A stretch of DNA of 5,479 nucleotides from an uncultured Clostridia bacterium (GTDB lineage Bacteria; Bacillota; Clostridia; Christensenellales; Borkfalkiaceae), in contig URMI01000091.1 in NCBI GenBank assembly GCA_900548845.1, positions 1 to 5,479 of the forward strand. Direction: 5' to 3'. The first letter of the stretch is position 1, and every line of letters begins with the position of its first letter. The position numbers were made by a program, and so were the translations under genes. Positions 1-5,479 of this stretch are shown piece after piece. The notes beneath the pieces were generated by a model. The model had not been told where the DNA came from. It searched no databases and saw nothing but the letters and a program-made list of their open reading frames with translations.

Positions 1-2
1 TC

Positions 3-17
3 AACTACACCTTCTAA
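3..17 (+). CDS. Possible last codons of the upstream gene (expected oppA)
   Basis: Reading from base 3 gives Asn-Tyr-Thr-Phe followed by TAA at 15-17. All four codons end in C, as is preferred in the downstream genes. The other two + frames fit less well: one stops at 35-37 after Leu/Arg-rich sequence, and the other runs on to 249 through the start of oppB. An oppA gene for the substrate-binding lipoprotein often precedes oppB, so this may be its C-terminus. Four residues cannot identify a protein; the assignment rests on position only. Confidence 0.35.
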   Translation, partial: NYTF

Positions 18-47
18 GGGTAAGACAAATTATTTGATCGAAACCGT

Positions 48-81
48 AACAGCGGGGAACATTGATTTGTCCCCCACTGTT
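48..81 (+). promoter_or_regulatory. Intergenic stem-loop upstream of oppB
   Basis: Bases 48-52 (AACAG) pair with 77-81 (CTGTT), 54-57 (GGGG) with 72-75 (CCCC), and 59-61 (ACA) with 68-70 (TGT). Two symmetric C/A mismatches (53 with 76, 58 with 71) and a 6-base loop at 62-67 complete it. Only three T residues follow (80-82), two of them inside the stem, so it lacks the U-run of an efficient intrinsic terminator. Between a likely oppA and oppB, such a hairpin could be a partial attenuator or a 3' stabiliser that leaves the binding protein more abundant than the permease. That role is inferred. Confidence 0.5.
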
Positions 82-98
82 TCAGCTAATTCCAAAAC

Positions 99-104
99 AA
101 GGAG
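99..104 (+). promoter_or_regulatory. Ribosome binding site of oppB; decides the start
   Basis: AAGGAG lies 11 bases before the ATG at 116. This supports 116 over the in-frame TTG at 62, which lies in the loop of the 48-81 hairpin and would add 18 residues unlike OppB. It also supports 116 over the ATG at 122, which would sit 17 bases away. Confidence 0.8.
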
Positions 105-115
105 ACAGCGCAAAA

Positions 116-1078
116 ATGTATATGTTCAAATACATTTTGAAGAGACTGGGACTCATGCTGATGACCTTCTGCATCATCATGCTCATCTGCTTTGTCCTTA
201 TCAAGCTGCTGCCCATCCCCATCAATGCGAGTCTTGGTTCGGATCGTGAACTCATTGAAGCGAATCTTCGTGCCCGCGGCTATTACGATCCCATCATGGT
301 CCAGCTGTGGAACTATGTAAAACGCATCGTTACGGAAGGGGATTTCGGCATCGGCGTCAATATGCCGGGCTACATCAATCAGCCTGTTTGGGATGCATTT
401 GTTACCCGCCTGCCCCCCACGGTGCTCATCAACGTCTATTCGACGATCATCGGCGTGCCCATCGGCCTGGGCCTCGGTATCTTTGCGGCGCTCAAGAAGA
501 ACAAGTGGCAGGACCACGTTATCTCGACGGGCGTCATGATCCTCATCGCAGTGCCTTCCATCGTGTATGCGTTCCTCATCCAGTATATCTTCTGCTTCAA
601 GCTGCAGTGGTTCCCGCTGATGATGGCGACGGGTACGGACTATTTTACCGGCGAAATGTTTTTGAGCATGCTGCCCGCCGTTCTTTCGATGTGCCTGGGC
701 TCGATCGCAGGGTATGCCCGCTATACCCGCGCAGAGCTCACCGAGGTGCTGACGAGCGAGTTCATGCTTCTCGCCCGCACGAAGGGCTTGACGCGCGGTC
801 AGGCGACACTGCGCCACGCGCTCCGCAACGCGATGGTGCCCATCTTCCCGATGATCTTGAGTGAGTTCGTCGCCGTTCTGAGCGGTTCGATGATCATCGA
901 GAATATTTTCTCCATCCCGGGCGTCGGCATGATGTTCCTCACTTCCATAAAGGTAGTCGACTACGACTTCTTCCTGCTGCTTTCGGGCTTCTATACGCTC
1001 GTCGGGCTTTTGGCGGGTATCGTCGTCGACATCAGCTACGGGTTCATCGACCCGAGAATACGAATGGGGGCAAGATAA
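116..1078 (+). CDS. oppB: Oligopeptide ABC transporter permease OppB
   Basis: One of two membrane subunits of an Opp/Dpp-type peptide importer, forming half of the translocation channel. The 320-residue length is normal for the family. About six membrane segments can be seen, near residues 12-33, 100-125, 136-160, 184-200, 240-265 and 284-306. The first outside loop (about 34-98) has family landmarks: a GDFG motif near 75-78 and a Pro-Val-Trp stretch followed by RLPPT at 98-102. The EAA coupling motif that contacts the ATPases is at about 215-243 (ARTKGL, then RHALRNA). The C-terminus carries the family's IPGVG near 267-271 and ends with IDPRIR near 311-316. The start is set by AAGGAG at 99-104. 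The stop is one base from oppC. Whether the substrate is oligo- or dipeptide cannot be read from the sequence; Opp is preferred because of the companion genes. Confidence 0.93.
   Translation: MYMFKYILKRLGLMLMTFCIIMLICFVLIKLLPIPINASLGSDRELIEANLRARGYYDPIMVQLWNYVKRIVTEGDFGIGVNMPGYINQPVWDAFVTRLPPTVLINVYSTIIGVPIGLGLGIFAALKKNKWQDHVISTGVMILIAVPSIVYAFLIQYIFCFKLQWFPLMMATGTDYFTGEMFLSMLPAVLSMCLGSIAGYARYTRAELTEVLTSEFMLLARTKGLTRGQATLRHALRNAMVPIFPMILSEFVAVLSGSMIIENIFSIPGVGMMFLTSIKVVDYDFFLLLSGFYTLVGLLAGIVVDISYGFIDPRIRMGAR
1066..1070 (+). promoter_or_regulatory. Weak Shine-Dalgarno-like site of oppC
   Basis: A GGGGG run inside the last oppB codons lies 9 bases before the oppC ATG at 1080. It is weaker than the sites of oppB, oppD and oppF. 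With the oppB stop only one base from the oppC start, translation may depend partly on ribosomes finishing oppB. Confidence 0.5.
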
Positions 1079-1079
1079 C

Positions 1080-2621
1080 ATGGAAAACACGAATTATACC
1101 CATATCCCGAAGGAACAATTCGAGTTTGCCGAGGCGCGCGACTTTTCGCATGACAAGAAGCTCGTTACAAAGCCCGTCGGCTACTTTCACGATGCTTTCC
1201 GCCGCTTCTGCAAGAATAAGGGTTCCATTGTCGGAGCGATCATCATCATCGCGCTCATCCTGTTCGCCATCATCGTGCCCTTCTGCACGCAGTACACGGT
1301 CAATTATAACGATACCTACTATCGCTATACGCTGCCGAAAAATGAGCTCTTTGCGAATACGACGTTCTGGGACGGCTGCGAAGAAAAGACGCTCAACAAG
1401 CAGACCTTCGATTATTACTATCTGATGGGCGAAGAGACGGGGCATCCGTCCGTCAAAAATAACGAGTACACGCAGAACGGGAGCCTGTATACGTTCCGCC
1501 TCGACTCTTATCATTCGACGGGCTGCGTCTATTACCGTGCCGAGCTTTGGGAGTACGAGAAGATCCAGCAGTATCAGAACGAAACGGGACGTCAGGTCAT
1601 CTATCCGATGATCCCGCTCTCCAAGCGTCCGCAGTCTTCGAGTATGCGCAGCGATGCAAATTACTATTATGAGACGCGTATGCGCAACGGCGGTACGGAG
1701 ATCGTCTACGATGAAAACGGCGACATCATTCTCGCCTATGCGAGCCATCCCGTCGGAGAGGAGAGCAACGACAATTATCACTCCATCCGCATCGAAGGGG
1801 ACGGCGAAAACGGCGAAGAGTACGAGTACGCCCGTCTGACCGATACGGGCTATGAGATCCGTATCAACTATTACGAGTACTATATCTATTACCACACCTA
1901 TTATTTGCAGGACGGCATCGATGAGCCCATCTTCCTCTTCGGGACGACGGAGGGCGGCCAGGATATTCTGACCTGCCTTGCTTCGGGCGCGCGGTTCTCG
2001 TTCCTGTTTGCGATCTGTGTGGCTGTGGTGAATTTGTTCGTCGGTGCGATCTACGGCTCCATCGAAGGCTACTACGGCGGCAAGATCGACCTTGTCATGG
2101 AGCGTGTTTCGGATATTCTGGCATCCGTCCCGAGCGTCATTGTCATCACGCTGCTCCAGCTGCATATGCAAGGCGCGAGTACCATCCTCGTCCTATTCCT
2201 GGCGTTCTTCATCACGGGGTGGATCGGCATGGCATCGACGACGCGAATGCAGTTCTATCGGTATAAGAATCAGGAGTACGTCCTCGCCGCGAGGACCCTG
2301 GGCGCGAAAAACCGGCGCATCATCTGGAAGCATATCTTCCCCAATGCGCTGGGTACGCTCGTCACGAGCTGCGCGCTCGTCATCCCCTCGATGATCTATT
2401 CCGAGGTCAACCTTTCCTATCTCGGCATCATCAACCTGTCGTCGGGCAATCTGACGAGTGTCGGTACGCTGCTTGCAAACGGACAGCCGTTCCTGACGAC
2501 ATATCCGCATATCATCGCCTTCCCGTCGGTGTTTCTTGCGCTTCTGCTGCTGAGCTTTAACTTGTTCGGCAACGGCCTGCGCGATGCGTTCAACCCTTCG
2601 CTGAGAGGCTCGGAGGACTGA
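1080..2621 (+). CDS. oppC: Oligopeptide ABC transporter permease OppC with a large extracellular insertion
   Basis: Second channel subunit of the importer. At 513 residues it is about 200 longer than usual OppC (near 300). An N-terminal cytoplasmic segment leads into the usual pre-membrane stretch (RRFCKNKGSIVGA, 41-53). Membrane segments are near 47-69, 305-326, 342-362, 366-385, 425-445 and 480-500. The EAA coupling motif is at about 399-429 (EYVLAARTLGA, then KHIFPNALG). All extra length lies between segments 1 and 2 (about 76-280), predicted outside the membrane; it is tyrosine-rich and probably beta-structured. Just after it, the family motif usually read as GTDxxGRD appears as GTTEGGQD (288-295). 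The reading frame is continuous and the permease core is intact on both sides, so this is an inserted domain, not a fusion error. The gene lies one base from each neighbour. The permease role is secure; the insertion's job is unknown. Confidence 0.92.
   Translation: MENTNYTHIPKEQFEFAEARDFSHDKKLVTKPVGYFHDAFRRFCKNKGSIVGAIIIIALILFAIIVPFCTQYTVNYNDTYYRYTLPKNELFANTTFWDGCEEKTLNKQTFDYYYLMGEETGHPSVKNNEYTQNGSLYTFRLDSYHSTGCVYYRAELWEYEKIQQYQNETGRQVIYPMIPLSKRPQSSSMRSDANYYYETRMRNGGTEIVYDENGDIILAYASHPVGEESNDNYHSIRIEGDGENGEEYEYARLTDTGYEIRINYYEYYIYYHTYYLQDGIDEPIFLFGTTEGGQDILTCLASGARFSFLFAICVAVVNLFVGAIYGSIEGYYGGKIDLVMERVSDILASVPSVIVITLLQLHMQGASTILVLFLAFFITGWIGMASTTRMQFYRYKNQEYVLAARTLGAKNRRIIWKHIFPNALGTLVTSCALVIPSMIYSEVNLSYLGIINLSSGNLTSVGTLLANGQPFLTTYPHIIAFPSVFLALLLLSFNLFGNGLRDAFNPSLRGSED
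1305..1919 (+). other. Region of oppC encoding the Tyr-rich extracellular insertion
   Basis: Residues about 76-280 of OppC replace the short loop that normally joins membrane segments 1 and 2. Across residues 71-280 I count 33 tyrosines, about 16 percent. There is also much Asn, Asp, Glu and Gly and no long hydrophobic run, as expected for a soluble domain. Alternating polar/aromatic stretches suggest beta strands. I recognise no named domain. Confidence 0.75.
2612..2616 (+). promoter_or_regulatory. Ribosome binding site of oppD
   Basis: GGAGG inside the last oppC codons, 6 bases before the oppD ATG at 2623. The strong site and good spacing fix the oppD start. Confidence 0.8.
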
Positions 2622-2622
2622 T

Positions 2623-4869
<2,247 letters not shown>

Positions 4870-4873
4870 CATC

Positions 4874-5479
4874 ATGGGACATCAGGAAGAGACCTTGTTG
4901 AAGGTCGAACATCTCTGTCAATATTTCAAGATGGGCCCCGGGCGCGAACTCAAGGCGGTCGACGACGTCAGTTTCGACATCAAGAAGGGCGAGGTCTTCG
5001 GCCTCGTCGGCGAGTCGGGCTGCGGCAAGACGACCACGGGCCGTTCCATCATTAAGCTCTATGACATCACTTCGGGCAACGTCTACTTCAAGGGGCAGCG
5101 CATCTGCGCGGGTACGCGCTCTTATAAAGAGGCCATCCGCGCGGCGCGCACCGCTTACCGCGAGAAGATCGCCGCTCTCGACAAGCAGAAAAAGGAAGAG
5201 ATCGAGCAGGGCGCCGACAGGGCGCAGGCCGAAGAACTCAACAAAAAGCTGCGCACCGAGGCGGAGGAGCAGTACCGCACCGCCGTTCTCGAAAACAGGA
5301 AGCTTATCGCCTCCGCCAAGCACGATCAGAAGTTCTGCGATAAGGATCATGCAGAAAAGGTCGTCGCGGCGCTCAAAGAGGAGCGTGAGAAGGCGCTTGC
5401 AGCCTGCTCTTCGGACGAGGAGCGCAAGAAGGTCGAAAAGGATTATAAGACGCGTCTTCGCGTCGCGAGCCACAGATCG
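4874..5479 (+). CDS. oppF: Oligopeptide ABC transporter ATPase OppF, 5' part, with an insertion
   Basis: Second ATPase of the importer. Only the first 202 codons lie in the window and the frame stays open to the edge. The N-terminus is typical Opp[12 protein letters not shown] at 8-18, [14 protein letters not shown] at 27-40, Walker [10 protein letters not shown] at 46-54, and the following strand [14 protein letters not shown] at about 64-77. Usual OppF would reach the Q-loop (IFQDPYASLNP) by about residue 100. Here residues from about 81 to the edge are instead Lys/Glu/Arg/Ala-rich helix-prone sequence with no Q-loop yet, so at least about 120 residues are inserted. The signature, Walker B and C-terminal extension must lie beyond the window if the gene is intact. 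AAGGAG at 4861-4866 sets the start. Family assignment rests on the N-terminus and gene order; OppF rather than a second OppD is inferred from both. Confidence 0.87.
   Translation, partial: MGHQEETLLKVEHLCQYFKMGPGRELKAVDDVSFDIKKGEVFGLVGESGCGKTTTGRSIIKLYDITSGNVYFKGQRICAGTRSYKEAIRAARTAYREKIAALDKQKKEEIEQGADRAQAEELNKKLRTEAEEQYRTAVLENRKLIASAKHDQKFCDKDHAEKVVAALKEEREKALAACSSDEERKKVEKDYKTRLRVASHRS
5114..5479 (+). other. Region of oppF encoding the start of a helical insertion
   Basis: From about residue 81 the sequence leaves the ABC fold and becomes charged and helical, with repeated Lys/Glu pairs ([43 protein letters not shown]), consistent with coiled coil. It contains two cysteines, at 155 and 178. 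It begins before the Q-loop, unlike the OppD insertion, which begins after it. Its end is outside the window. Confidence 0.7.

Noticed and set aside
34..62. A possible promoter: TTGATC, 17-base spacer, GAACAT
   Set aside because: The -35-like half is fair but the -10-like half matches only about 3 of 6 positions and overlaps the hairpin. The operon layout makes an internal promoter unnecessary.
62..115. An 18-codon N-terminal extension of oppB from a TTG at 62
   Set aside because: It starts within a hairpin loop, lacks a ribosome site, and adds sequence unlike OppB N-termini. AAGGAG points to the ATG at 116.
34..249. A small + strand frame of 71 codons overlapping the oppB start
   Set aside because: Most of it lies over the oppB coding sequence in another frame. 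It has no ribosome site and no recognisable features.
86..2171. Long - strand open frames opposite oppB and oppC (86-1090 and 1044-2171)
   Set aside because: Both are codon-aligned with the + strand genes and explained by the same codon bias. The products are Asp/Arg/His-rich with no family features.

Overview
The window looks like part of a bacterial oligopeptide (Opp/Dpp-type) ABC importer operon, all on the + strand: the last codons of a probable upstream gene, a 98-base spacer with a hairpin, then oppB, oppC, oppD and the first 202 codons of oppF, which runs off the right edge. Gaps between genes are 1, 1 and 4 bases, and each gene has a purine-rich Shine-Dalgarno-like sequence, so one polycistronic transcript is very likely. 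Strong AGGAG-type sites, moderately high GC with C or G at most third positions, and OppC/OppD sequence details suggest a Bacillota (Clostridia-like) organism, possibly a Christensenellales-type gut lineage. That placement is inference.

Layout: 1-17 probable 3' end of the preceding gene (expected oppA, the peptide-binding lipoprotein); 18-115 intergenic with an imperfect 12-bp stem-loop and the oppB ribosome binding site; 116-1078 oppB (permease, 320 aa, ordinary length); 1080-2621 oppC (permease, 513 aa, with an outside loop enlarged by about 200 residues and very rich in tyrosine); 2623-4869 oppD (ATPase, 748 aa, roughly twice the normal length because about 385 charged, helix-prone residues lie between the Q-loop and the ABC signature); 4874-5479 oppF (ATPase, partial, with a charged helical insertion beginning before the Q-loop). 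No stretch above 300 bases lacks a gene.

Together OppB and OppC should form the membrane channel, and OppD and OppF the two cytoplasmic ATPases that power import of peptides delivered by a binding protein. All nucleotide-binding motifs visible in OppD are intact, so this should be a working importer. The unusual part is architecture: three of the four subunits carry large lineage-type insertions, at different positions in each, while OppB does not. Nothing else in the window (RNA genes, mobile elements, CRISPR, a strong promoter or terminator) could be supported.
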